From Pyrinomonadaceae bacterium (GTDB taxonomy: Bacteria > Acidobacteriota > Blastocatellia > Pyrinomonadales > Pyrinomonadaceae), in contig JANQRU010000004.1 in NCBI GenBank assembly GCA_028284415.1, forward strand, positions 1,426,001 to 1,490,000: a stretch of DNA of 64,000 nucleotides, read 5' to 3'. Every line of letters starts with the position of its first letter. Position 1 is the first letter of the stretch. Made by a program: the position numbers and the translations under genes. The notes under the pieces are model-generated. The model saw nothing but the letters and a program-made list of their open reading frames with translations. It ran no database searches and was not told the DNA's origin. Of the stretch, positions 18,147 to 25,786 are shown in pieces.

Positions 18147-18669
18147 CTTCCGGATTGGGGAGTTCGTTCATTTTATTGCGGATAAGCTCGTAATCGAAGC
18201 CCTGTCGCATGAGATAAGCAAAGAAATTTCTTTTATCGTTTGGTGTTTCGGGCGTGCCTTTTATCCGCAGACGTTTGGCAATTGCACGATCAATTATTTC
18301 TTCTTCGGGAGTTTCTTCAAAAGCATTTTCTAGTACCTTTTCGATTGTTTCTTTATCAACCTTTTTACGATAAAGGTCTTGTTGCAGACGCCTTTTACCT
18401 ATTGCTTTCTGACGAATTTTTGAGGATGCAAAGCTGGTTGCGAATTGTTCATCATTCAGGTAATTGTATTCCTTTAATTTTTCAATAACTTCGTCAACAA
18501 TTTCTTCATTTGTCCAGACCTTTTCGAGCAGGCGTGTCCTCAATTCTTCTATCGAACGAGGTTTGTATGTAAGTAGATTTACTGCTCGATCAAAAGTTTT
18601 TCGTTTTGACCTTTCGGGATTTTTTATCACGCGGTCTTCGTCTTTGATGGGTTTCTTATACTTACGCAT
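18139..18669 (-). CDS. recX: RecX family regulatory protein
   Basis: 176 residues from ATG 18669; an upstream TTG would add only four residues. RecX modulates RecA filaments. The sequence shows the three-helix tandem repeats: ARAVNLL-like opening (FDRAVNLLTYKPRSIEELRTRL), LNDEQFATSFASSKIRQKAIGKRRLQQDL in the middle, and the C-terminal NFFAYLMRQGFDYELIRNKM. The length fits short RecX proteins. recA is not in the window. The region just upstream is a heptamer repeat array, so the ribosome binding site is unclear. Confidence 0.88.
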   Translation of the reverse strand: MRKYKKPIKDEDRVIKNPERSKRKTFDRAVNLLTYKPRSIEELRTRLLEKVWTNEEIVDEVIEKLKEYNYLNDEQFATSFASSKIRQKAIGKRRLQQDLYRKKVDKETIEKVLENAFEETPEEEIIDRAIAKRLRIKGTPETPNDKRNFFAYLMRQGFDYELIRNKMNELPNPEDE

Positions 18670-18673
18670 TTGC

Positions 18674-18701
18674 AAATTCAAAATTCAAAATTCAAAATTC
18701 A
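18674..18701. repeat. heptamer tandem array AAATTCA x4
   Basis: Four exact copies of AAATTCA and a partial fifth fill the 40-bp gap between divergent recX and truB. The array occupies the position where both ribosome binding sites would be expected. It is one of three different 7-bp arrays within 500 bp. Confidence 0.85.
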
Positions 18702-18709
18702 AAATTATT

Positions 18710-19621
18710 ATGAATGGAATTCTGGTTATAGACAAACCCGAAGGTCTAACTTCACATGATGTCGTTGCAAGGCTTAGGCGAATCTTAAAGACAAAAAAAA
18801 TCGGGCATACAGGAACGCTTGACCCTTTTGCGACGGGCGTTTTGGTAATGCTTGTTGGTAAAGCAACGCGATTGGCAAGATTTTTGGACAAGGATGAAAA
18901 ATCCTATGAAGCAGTTGTGCGATTTGGATTTGAAACTGACACGGGAGATAGAACAGGGAGTCGGCAGTCAGCAGTTAGCAGTCAGCAGTTAACAGTTAAA
19001 GATATTGAACAAGTTTTACCTGAATTTATGGGGGAGATAAGCCAAGTTCCACCTATGTATTCGGCTAAAAAGGTTAAGGGGAAAAAGCTTTACGAACTTG
19101 CCAGAAAGGGGATTGAGATTGAACGAAAACCCGTAGCTGTGAAAATAAGCGAATTACGAATTACGAATTGCGAATTGCGAGAAGAAGACCCGACACCCGA
19201 GACACAGGACTTTCAGTTAATAGTCACTTGTTCGGCTGGGACTTACATAAGGACTTTGGCGGAAGATATTGGGCGAAAAGTTGGTGTGCCATGTCATTTG
19301 GCAGAATTGCGGAGAACGAAAGCGGGAAAGTTTGGGATTGAAAGTGCCATCACTTTAGAAAAATTAGAGCAAATTGTTGATGAAGAAAAGTTGGACGAAA
19401 TTTTAATTTCGATGAACGAAGCCATTTCGCATTTACCTGAGAGAAAACTTGATGGAAGTGAGTTAAAGCGGGTGCAAAATGGAATGAAAGTTGGTGCAAG
19501 TTTTGAGGGAAAAGACGTTCAACAAGTTAGATTAACCGACGAGGCAGAAAATCTGGTTGCAATTGGTGAATATGACAATGAAAAGCAACAAATTCAACCG
19601 CGTATCGTCTTTCTAAATTGA
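18710..19621 (+). CDS. truB: tRNA pseudouridine(55) synthase TruB
   Basis: 303 residues from ATG 18710. It makes pseudouridine 55 in the T-loop of tRNAs. Visible motifs are the N-terminus GILVIDKPEGLTSHDVV, the catalytic aspartate D38 in GHTGTLDPFATGVL, QVPPMYSAKKVKGKKLYELAR and the GTYIRTLAEDIG block. The open frame extends upstream to 18464 but that part is antisense to recX and is not TruB-like. Two insertions relative to ordinary TruB are encoded by heptameric tandem repeats: about residues 83-97 and 148-156, the latter continuing into EEDPTPETQ. The reading frame and all key residues survive, so the enzyme is probably active. Confidence 0.93.
   Translation: MNGILVIDKPEGLTSHDVVARLRRILKTKKIGHTGTLDPFATGVLVMLVGKATRLARFLDKDEKSYEAVVRFGFETDTGDRTGSRQSAVSSQQLTVKDIEQVLPEFMGEISQVPPMYSAKKVKGKKLYELARKGIEIERKPVAVKISELRITNCELREEDPTPETQDFQLIVTCSAGTYIRTLAEDIGRKVGVPCHLAELRRTKAGKFGIESAITLEKLEQIVDEEKLDEILISMNEAISHLPERKLDGSELKRVQNGMKVGASFEGKDVQQVRLTDEAENLVAIGEYDNEKQQIQPRIVFLN
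18958..18999. repeat. heptamer array (CAGTYAR)n inside truB
   Basis: Six degenerate 7-bp units (GAGTCGG, CAGTCAG, CAGTTAG, CAGTCAG, CAGTTAA, CAGTTAA) total 42 bp, exactly 14 codons, so the truB frame is kept. They encode a Ser/Gln-rich loop. Confidence 0.85.
19151..19178. repeat. heptamer array (GAATTRC)4 inside truB
   Basis: The units GAATTAC, GAATTAC, GAATTGC, GAATTGC stand in tandem. They encode ELRITNCEL in the protein, within a region that is a short loop in ordinary TruB. A GACACCC-like stretch follows. Confidence 0.85.
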
Positions 19622-19642
19622 TTAATAAAGAGGTTTTTTCTT

Positions 19643-20236
19643 GTGGCTAAAATTTTTCTGTTGATGGTTTTCTCGGTTTTGGTTTTTGGAGGTTTTGAAA
19701 TAAAGGCTCAGACTACTGATTTTGATGCTTCGACACTTTCGAAAAAGGGACAAAAAGCTTATGAAACAATTCTCAAGGCAAAAGTTTTTGAAGATGCAAT
19801 AGTTGGCGAAGGAATGTTTTCCGAGAGTATCAAAGCATTTGATGTCTTACTAAATGAAAAAAAGGCTGATGCCGCATTTAAATCCTTGCTCAAAAAAGCA
19901 AATGTTGCAGGAAAACTCTACGCACTCTGCGGGATGTATTTCACGGATTATCCACAATTTTTAGCGGAAGTAGAAAAATTTAAAGTCAGCCGCGTAAAGG
20001 TCTGGACACAAAGCGGTTGCAAGATGTTTGAAAGAGAAACAAATCATATAATTGAAGAAAAATACTTTAGTGCGGCAATTATTCCACCATCTCAAACATT
20101 CAAAGATTTCTTAAAAACTAATCCGCAGAGCTGGCATTTTGATATTGCTAACGGCGGTTATCCCGCATCTTTCAAATACTTCGCAGAAAAAGAAAAAGCT
20201 AAAGCCAGAAAAAAAGGAGGCGACACAAATGATTAA
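19643..20236 (+). CDS. secreted protein of unknown function, copy 1 of a tandem pair
   Basis: 197 residues starting with GTG 19643, preceded by AGAGG. The signal peptide ends near EIKAQ. The mature part matches the next gene along its length: LSKKGQKAYETILKAKVFEDAIVGE..., a DAAFKSLLKKA block, LYALCGMYFTDYPQF, a single conserved cysteine (SGC) and FDIANGGYPASFKYFA. I know no family name. It follows truB by 21 bp in the same direction and overlaps copy 2 by 8 bp, so the two are probably translated from one message. Confidence 0.68.
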   Translation: MAKIFLLMVFSVLVFGGFEIKAQTTDFDASTLSKKGQKAYETILKAKVFEDAIVGEGMFSESIKAFDVLLNEKKADAAFKSLLKKANVAGKLYALCGMYFTDYPQFLAEVEKFKVSRVKVWTQSGCKMFERETNHIIEEKYFSAAIIPPSQTFKDFLKTNPQSWHFDIANGGYPASFKYFAEKEKAKARKKGGDTND

Positions 20237-20810
20237 GTTTATAGTTATAATGCTTTCATTAGTATTTTTATTTGGAAATATGAGTGCTGAGGTGAAATCT
20301 AAACAAGAGATGGATAACTTCGATATTTCAAGTCTTTCAAGCAAAGGACAAGAGGCTTACAAAAAGCTTATAAAAGCGAAGCAATTTGAAGATGCAATCG
20401 TCGGAATGGGAGGGACTTTATCTGAAAATGTCCGTAACTTCAGCATTTTGCTCGAAGAAAAACAAACCGATGCTGCTTTCAAATCTATTTTGAAAAACGG
20501 AACTCTGCCCGCACAGCTTTATGCTCTGAGCGGAATATATTATACCGATCACGAACATTTTAAGATTGTGATTGAAAAATACAAAAACGACAAAAGGGAA
20601 GTTCAAAAATTAAGCGGTTGTTTATTCGGCGAAGAGAAAGTTTCCCAAATTGTTGTTTCAAATTACAAAAATGTGGCTATAATAAAGCCAGCGCAAACGC
20701 TTGAAGATTATTGGAAAAGTAATAAGGCAAGCTACGAAATAGATATTGCAAACGGTGGCTATTCAGCAACTTTCAGGCATTTTGCGAAAAAGCACAGGAA
20801 AGAAAAATAG
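20229..20810 (+). CDS. secreted protein of unknown function, copy 2 of the tandem pair
   Basis: 193 residues from ATG 20229. The start is set by AGGAGG eight bases upstream; the open frame continues to 20139 but without a signal peptide. The signal peptide ends near NMSAE. It is alignable to the gene before it throughout (SSKGQEAYKKLIKAKQFEDAIVG, LYALSGIYYTDHEHF, LSGC, IDIANGGYSATFRHFA), yet clearly diverged, so the duplication is old. It is followed after 3 bp by the hydrolase gene. Confidence 0.7.
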   Translation: MIKFIVIMLSLVFLFGNMSAEVKSKQEMDNFDISSLSSKGQEAYKKLIKAKQFEDAIVGMGGTLSENVRNFSILLEEKQTDAAFKSILKNGTLPAQLYALSGIYYTDHEHFKIVIEKYKNDKREVQKLSGCLFGEEKVSQIVVSNYKNVAIIKPAQTLEDYWKSNKASYEIDIANGGYSATFRHFAKKHRKEK

Positions 20811-20813
20811 TTT

Positions 20814-21836
20814 ATGGAAAAAAAACATCTGGCACTCGGAGTTGGCGGAGTCGTCGGTGCAACAGTTGCTTGGAAACTTTTAACCCGTGAAAAAACTGTT
20901 CGTTGGAATGACCACGTTGAAAATATACACCACCCCAGAAATTCTAATTTCGTAGATGTTGATGGAGTCACGGTTCACTATCAGGAATTTGGTGCAGATA
21001 TATACCCAACACTTGTTTTAGTTCACGGTTATACGGCTTCAACTTACGTCTGGAAAACAGTTGCTCCGATACTTGCTGAACAGGGCTTTCATGTTATTGC
21101 CATAGATTTGCTCGGATTTGGCTTTTCCGAAAAACCACGCTGGTTTGATTATTCAATCGCGTCACAATCCCGTGTCATATTGCGTTTTATGAATCGTTTG
21201 GGAATCGGTAAGGCTACGCTTGTAGGAAGTTCCTACGGTGGAGCAGTTTCTTCTTGGTTTGCATTAGATAATGCTGAAAGAGTTGAAAAACTGGTACTTG
21301 TCGGTTCTGTAATAAACGACAGACCGATGACACATCCTCTGATGCGTTTTGTTAAAATCCCTGCCGTTGGTGAAGCAACGTCGCCGTTTTTAATTGATTC
21401 GAGAGCATTTCTAAAATTCCGTATGCAGGGAACGCTTCATCCGACAAGTCATCATCTTATAACCGAAGAAAGAGTTGATGCTGTCCTACGACCGCTTAGA
21501 GCTGCTGATGCCCACAATTCACTTTTGATGACGATAAAAAATTGGGACGCAAATCGAATCGAAGAAGATTCACATCTAATCAATCAACCAACACTTTTGA
21601 TTTGGGGCAATGAGGACAATGTAATCCCAGTTGGCAACGGTCAAAAACTTTACGACAGAATCTTAAATTCGCGGCTTGTAATTTTTAAGGATTGCGGACA
21701 TCTTCCGCATGAAGAAAGACCTGAGCTTTTCACCAATTTGGTTTCAGAATTTTGCAATGACAGCAAGGGACACCTTGAATCGAAGGAAAGCAAAGAAATG
21801 ACAATGGAACAAATCGAAAAAACGGAAACGGCATGA
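20814..21836 (+). CDS. alpha/beta hydrolase, membrane-anchored
   Basis: 340 residues. A short hydrophobic N-terminal segment (about 6-21) may anchor it. The alpha/beta hydrolase fold begins near residue 45 with the oxyanion segment LVLVHGYTAS. The nucleophile elbow GSSYGG places S140 as catalytic serine, WGNEDNVIP supplies the acid and CGHLPHEERP the histidine. Many esterases, haloperoxidases and C-C hydrolases share this layout, so the substrate is open. The ATG lies 3 bp after the previous stop, and the end overlaps the next gene by 4 bp (ATGA). It sits in a six-gene co-directional run starting at truB. Confidence 0.85.
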   Translation: MEKKHLALGVGGVVGATVAWKLLTREKTVRWNDHVENIHHPRNSNFVDVDGVTVHYQEFGADIYPTLVLVHGYTASTYVWKTVAPILAEQGFHVIAIDLLGFGFSEKPRWFDYSIASQSRVILRFMNRLGIGKATLVGSSYGGAVSSWFALDNAERVEKLVLVGSVINDRPMTHPLMRFVKIPAVGEATSPFLIDSRAFLKFRMQGTLHPTSHHLITEERVDAVLRPLRAADAHNSLLMTIKNWDANRIEEDSHLINQPTLLIWGNEDNVIPVGNGQKLYDRILNSRLVIFKDCGHLPHEERPELFTNLVSEFCNDSKGHLESKESKEMTMEQIEKTETA

Positions 21837-22411
21837 GTAAGCTTCTTATAAAAATTCTCATAATACCTTGTTTTTGCGTATTATTTCTTTCTGTTAAATC
21901 ACAAAATAAAGTGACTGAACCTGCCCCGCTACCTCCTAAAGTGATGCAATGCACTACTGATTTATTTAGTAAGGCTGAATACTACTATCAAATGAGAAAA
22001 TTTCGAGGTTCTGAGGGGCATTTTCAATCAGTTCCTTACATCAAAAAAATTTTAGATGTTTGTCCTAATGCAGATTTATTACCGTATTTAAATAAGCGGC
22101 TTGAGATTTTGGCTGAAGAGGATGCTGAAAAGAATCTTCTTGCTGGAAATGCTTATTTGAAAATGTTTCGACTCAAAGGAAAAGGCTTAAGAGGGGCTCA
22201 ATCTAGATTTTTGAATATAGTAGATAAATATCCAAATTATTCAAAAATGGATGAAGTATTGTTTTTATTAGGCGAAACTTATTTGCTAGAAAAAAAATAC
22301 GACGAAGCAAAGAAATATTATCAAAAACTAATTAAAAGCTTTCCTAAAAGCACATATACAAAAGAAGCAAAAGAAAAAATCAAAATATCAAGAGCTAAAC
22401 AAATGTCATGA
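21833..22411 (+). CDS. secreted TPR protein, BamD/YfiO-like
   Basis: 192 residues with a signal peptide (about 1-23). The C-terminal half has TPR helices with the spacing seen in outer-membrane assembly factors of the BamD/YbgF kind: GAQSRFLNIVDKYPNYSKMDEVLFLLGETYLLEKKYDEAKKYYQKLIKSFPKSTYTKEA. It lacks the classic lipobox cysteine directly after the signal, so a true BamD role is doubtful. It overlaps both neighbours by 4 bp (ATGA), which suggests tight coupling with the hydrolase and the ankyrin-like gene. Confidence 0.7.
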   Translation: MSKLLIKILIIPCFCVLFLSVKSQNKVTEPAPLPPKVMQCTTDLFSKAEYYYQMRKFRGSEGHFQSVPYIKKILDVCPNADLLPYLNKRLEILAEEDAEKNLLAGNAYLKMFRLKGKGLRGAQSRFLNIVDKYPNYSKMDEVLFLLGETYLLEKKYDEAKKYYQKLIKSFPKSTYTKEAKEKIKISRAKQMS

Positions 22412-22905
22412 AATCAAACCCTCTTATTAACGCAATTCTCGAAGGTAATATAAAAGATGTAAGAGATTTAGTAAGAAACAATCCTGAATTACTGAGCATT
22501 CGCTCTAAGGTAGGCAGTTTACCCTATAAAATAGCTGTAAATAAGGGGTTGGCAAATCAGACTACAGTTTTATTAAAAGCAAACGCATGTGGTTCTGAGA
22601 ACTTTAATGATTATCAAGGACTTCTTACCCAATATATTTCGGATATAAGTCATGATTTTGTTTGTGCTTCTTGGTTAAGTGGTATTGAATTTAAGCTTTG
22701 GGAAATAATTTTTGAAAATCAATTAATTAAAGATGATTATTTAGGATTGAATGAGTTAGATGAAGAAACAAAAGGTGATTTGCGGTTTTTATCACAGAAA
22801 TGTAATGGATGGATAATGTGGTCAGAAGAAAAAGGATGCACTATTTTTGTTTCTTTAGAAAAGTGGAAGAGTATTTGGAGAAAGAGTTTGTATAAAAAAA
22901 TGTAA
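22408..22905 (+). CDS. ankyrin-repeat-like small protein
   Basis: 165 residues, no signal peptide. The first 60 residues look like ankyrin repeats (NPLINAILEGNIKDVRDLVRNNPELL, then LPYKIAVNKGLANQTTVLLKANA). The C-terminal 90 residues contain FASWLSG-like and GWIMWSEEKGCTIFVSLEKW segments that I cannot place. Short proteins of this kind are often immunity or adaptor proteins, but nothing nearby supports either. The ATG overlaps the preceding stop. It is the last gene of the run and stops 6 bp before the convergent DUF1287 gene's stop. Confidence 0.6.
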   Translation: MKSNPLINAILEGNIKDVRDLVRNNPELLSIRSKVGSLPYKIAVNKGLANQTTVLLKANACGSENFNDYQGLLTQYISDISHDFVCASWLSGIEFKLWEIIFENQLIKDDYLGLNELDEETKGDLRFLSQKCNGWIMWSEEKGCTIFVSLEKWKSIWRKSLYKKM

Positions 22906-22911
22906 TAAAAA

Positions 22912-23592
22912 TCAAAAATATCTAAAATGTCCAGTAATTTCCCACTCAAATAAGACATCTTCCAGTTCAGTTCCGCTACCGATGTTGTGAATTATCAGGT
23001 AGCGGTTTTTATTTTTGTCCCAAATGTTTGAAACAACTCCGATGTGGGTTAGACCTTTTCCATTTAAATCCCAGCTGACGACATCGCCCGGTTTGTAGTT
23101 TTTGCCATTTTGTGTGATTTCGAGAGATTTTCCTTTGCGTTTGAAAAAGGTTTGTAGATTTGGAACTCTTCGGTGATCGATATTTGTGTCAGGTCGTCGT
23201 AATCCCCATTTTTTCGGGTATTTTGAAAAATTAGCTTTCATGTCTTCGTGGACTTCCTTTTGTAAATCGACATTTGCCGCACGGAAAGATCGGATTACAA
23301 CATCTGTGCAAGCACCCGTATTTTGGGGAACATCTCCATTTGGATATTTGATTGAATAATATTTTTGAGTATAGCTGGTTGTGGTTTTTATCTGCTCATT
23401 TGCACTTTTTAAGACTTTGCGGATGTCGGCAGATTTGATCTTATCTAATGCAGGTTTTTCAACTGTCTCTGAAGACGAAAAAAAGCTAGGTGAATCTTGT
23501 TGAGCTATCGTCGAAACATTTGTCTGGCAAGCAAAAACAAAGGCTAAAAGCAAAAAGGCGGAAAGGCGTATTGAGTTTTTCAATTTTGGCAT
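22912..23592 (-). CDS. DUF1287 family exported protein, probable lipoprotein
   Basis: 226 residues. The N-terminal hydrophobic stretch ends FVFACQTN, a permissive lipobox, so it may be a lipoprotein. The domain has the DUF1287 signatures: NTGACTDVVIRSFRAANVDLQ with the likely catalytic cysteine, HEDM, RRPDTNIDHRRVPNLQTFF, and GDVVSWDL...THIGVVSN. The fold is NlpC/P60-like, so a cell-wall amidase or peptidase activity is plausible. Its ribosome binding site GAGGA lies inside the 3' arm of the hairpin at 23598-23640, directly downstream of the S15 peptidase gene. Confidence 0.85.
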   Translation of the reverse strand: MPKLKNSIRLSAFLLLAFVFACQTNVSTIAQQDSPSFFSSSETVEKPALDKIKSADIRKVLKSANEQIKTTTSYTQKYYSIKYPNGDVPQNTGACTDVVIRSFRAANVDLQKEVHEDMKANFSKYPKKWGLRRPDTNIDHRRVPNLQTFFKRKGKSLEITQNGKNYKPGDVVSWDLNGKGLTHIGVVSNIWDKNKNRYLIIHNIGSGTELEDVLFEWEITGHFRYF

Positions 23593-23597
23593 AAAAA

Positions 23598-23640
23598 ATC
23601 CTCGTCAAACGTTCTGATGTATAGAACGCCTGACAAGGAT
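23598..23640 (-). terminator. terminator-like hairpin that embeds the next gene's ribosome binding site
   Basis: On the minus strand ATCCT, GTCA and CGTTCT pair with AGAACG, TGAC and AGGAT, followed by T6 and then directly the ATG at 23592. The GAGGA of the 3' arm is the only visible ribosome binding site for that ATG. It can therefore both end the S15 peptidase transcript and mask translation of the DUF1287 gene. Confidence 0.7.
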
Positions 23641-23674
23641 GCTTTTGCTAAATTATTGATTAAAAAAAGTTTTT

Positions 23675-25525
23675 CTACTGATTTTGTACTGAACTATTAA
23701 ATGCATCAACTCCGCCGACAATCGGTAAAGTAATGTTTGTCCCATCCAGATCAACAGTTAATTCAGTTCCAGGATCGGGATGAAGTGTAAATTCCTTATC
23801 ACTTGAAAAGATCATCAAACCGATCTGTTGACCTGCCGATATTATTTGGTCGTCGGGTTGTAGATCGAAGGTCATTTCATAGAATTTACCTGGAACTAAA
23901 GGTTCACTTTCGGTTAGAGAACGATAATTTTGTGGGTCTGCCCAACCGCGTGTGATTATGTTGTCGGTTATTTTCGATCTTCTGCCCTTTGTCCAAGGCA
24001 ATGAAACTAGCCAAACAGAAAGATTTGCGGCAGGCTTACTGCTTGCAAGTTTAATTTTTATTTTAGCCGTGCCTGAAAGGTGAATAGGTTTTGCAAATTT
24101 AGGCGTAACATAAAGAAGGCGATGTTTTGTCTCTTCGGCTTGTGCTAATGCTGAACCCGCAAAGGAAAAGTTATCAACCAGTTTTTCTGTTCCTTGATTT
24201 GCTACATTTTGCGTAGTCAAACCACCTTTTGTAGGTGCTCCTTTTGTAAGGTTTAGTTTTACATCAGATGCCGCAGGATTTGGATAATCAGCGTATGAAG
24301 TTGGTTTATCTCTTGTGTCTCTCTCTCGAACTATCCACGCTTTCGGATCATTTTCAACACCGTTTTGGACGCCGTGTAAATATCGCGTAAACCAGCGATT
24401 CATCAAACGCATCGGTGGTGGTCCGCCGTGTCCGTTTTGGTGATAATAGATTTGTGTCGGCAAACCCATTTCTTTTGCCTTTTTGTAGATACGGTAACTA
24501 TGCTCGGGCATCACGTTCCAATCGTTAAAGCCGTGCGACATCAAAAGTGCTGCTTTCATCGGTTTCATTTCATTCAAATAATCACGACCTGCCCAGAAAT
24601 CGTTGTAATCCCCCGTTTTTCTGTCCATACCGTTTTTCATTTCGGTATCGCGAATTAACTTATTATTTCTCGCACGTTTTGATTCGTCGCCGCTGTGGAT
24701 AAAATCATAGAGGACATCTATATCTTCGCCGAGATAACCGCCCGGGCTTCTGACCAAACCGTTTGAGCGGTAATAGTGATAATAAGAAGTATTTGGAGCA
24801 ATTGGAATGATCGCTTCGAGTCCTTTAACTCCTGTTGTTGCAGCAGCTACAGGTAATGTTCCATTGTAAGAAGTTCCGGTCATTCCAATCTTTCCTGTTG
24901 ACCAAAAAGCCTTAACTTTTTCGTCTCCAATCGGAGCTTTATAACCGTTATCTTTGCCCGTCAGCCATTCGACGACAGCTTTTGGTGCTAAAGATTCATT
25001 ATCTCCGCCGACAGTCGGAGCACCTTGCGAAAGTCCCGTTCCGGGGGATGAAGAATGGACTATTATGTAGCCTCTCGGAAGCCATTTATTTATATGAGAA
25101 TTTGAAATAATCGGACGTTTTCCGCGACGCTTTACTTCGGGGTGAACTCTCGGCGGTCCCATCTCGCCCAATTCGTGTCGCACATCCCAAAATAAGCCTT
25201 TTACAAAACTCGCTGTTCCAGCAAAATAAGGACTTGTAACGTAAATTACGGGAAGTTTAAGTCCTTCCGTATCGGTATGTTTAGGTCTTGCAACGGAAAC
25301 GTGCATACGATCCATTTTGCCGTCGCCGTCAGTATCAAATTCCGTTTCAACCCAAAGGTCTTCTCGAATCCAATTCTTCGAATCCTTAAAAGCAGGAACA
25401 ATTTGAGCCTCACCATCAACAAAAACAGGACCGATCTTTTTATCCTGTGCCGTCGCAAATGATGCGAAAGTGAGGAGAACTATAACTACTAAAACTGATA
25501 TTTGTACGCTTTTTAATTTATTCAT
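23675..25525 (-). CDS. secreted S15 family Xaa-Pro dipeptidyl-peptidase / CocE-like hydrolase
   Basis: 616 residues with a signal peptide ending SFATAQ. The catalytic domain (about 45-400) has VIYVTSPYFAG, a nucleophile elbow GMTGTSYNG, the acid in SHGFNDWNV and the histidine in QNGHGGPP. The C-terminal 200 residues are the jelly-roll domain typical of PepX and CocE (HLSGTAKIKIKLASSKP, LVPGKFYEMTFDLQPDD). Members release Xaa-Pro dipeptides or hydrolyse acyl esters. Given the peptidase-rich window, peptide breakdown in the periplasm is likely. ATG 25525 directly precedes the signal peptide. Confidence 0.9.
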   Translation of the reverse strand: MNKLKSVQISVLVVIVLLTFASFATAQDKKIGPVFVDGEAQIVPAFKDSKNWIREDLWVETEFDTDGDGKMDRMHVSVARPKHTDTEGLKLPVIYVTSPYFAGTASFVKGLFWDVRHELGEMGPPRVHPEVKRRGKRPIISNSHINKWLPRGYIIVHSSSPGTGLSQGAPTVGGDNESLAPKAVVEWLTGKDNGYKAPIGDEKVKAFWSTGKIGMTGTSYNGTLPVAAATTGVKGLEAIIPIAPNTSYYHYYRSNGLVRSPGGYLGEDIDVLYDFIHSGDESKRARNNKLIRDTEMKNGMDRKTGDYNDFWAGRDYLNEMKPMKAALLMSHGFNDWNVMPEHSYRIYKKAKEMGLPTQIYYHQNGHGGPPPMRLMNRWFTRYLHGVQNGVENDPKAWIVRERDTRDKPTSYADYPNPAASDVKLNLTKGAPTKGGLTTQNVANQGTEKLVDNFSFAGSALAQAEETKHRLLYVTPKFAKPIHLSGTAKIKIKLASSKPAANLSVWLVSLPWTKGRRSKITDNIITRGWADPQNYRSLTESEPLVPGKFYEMTFDLQPDDQIISAGQQIGLMIFSSDKEFTLHPDPGTELTVDLDGTNITLPIVGGVDAFNSSVQNQ

Positions 25526-25737
25526 ATTTATGGATGTATATTTTTTAGATATGTAAAAACCGAAAACTTATTTCATTGAGTGTTATACTTTAACATATAT
25601 AGCTTTTTATTTATCTCCGCTATTATCTTAGGCTTTCTATCAAAAGTAGAAAAAGCTACGTAAACAGGTGGTCAATTCTGCTTTTGAAATATTTAATATC
25701 TAAAAGTAGGACGACGGAAGGCAAAAGTTTTAAGAGT

Positions 25738-25770
25738 CTGTCGCTTGCAATACTGGACTTGCATCGACAG
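25738..25770 (+). promoter_or_regulatory. stem-loop just upstream of the ribosome binding site of the 25787 gene
   Basis: CTGTCG (25738-25743) pairs with CGACAG (25765-25770). An inner TGCAA/TTGCA pair closes a TACTGGAC loop. The AAGGAG ribosome binding site starts a few bases later. It may be a leader-RNA structure; no known riboswitch consensus was recognised. Confidence 0.4.
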
Positions 25771-25786
25771 GAAAAGGAGAAGAGAA

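Noticed and set aside
18674-18701. The short direct repeats as a CRISPR array
   Set aside because: The units are contiguous 7-mers without spacers, and no cas gene is present.
18464-18709. N-terminal extension of the truB frame
   Set aside because: It is antisense to recX and lies before the conserved TruB N-terminus; ATG 18710 is the proper start.
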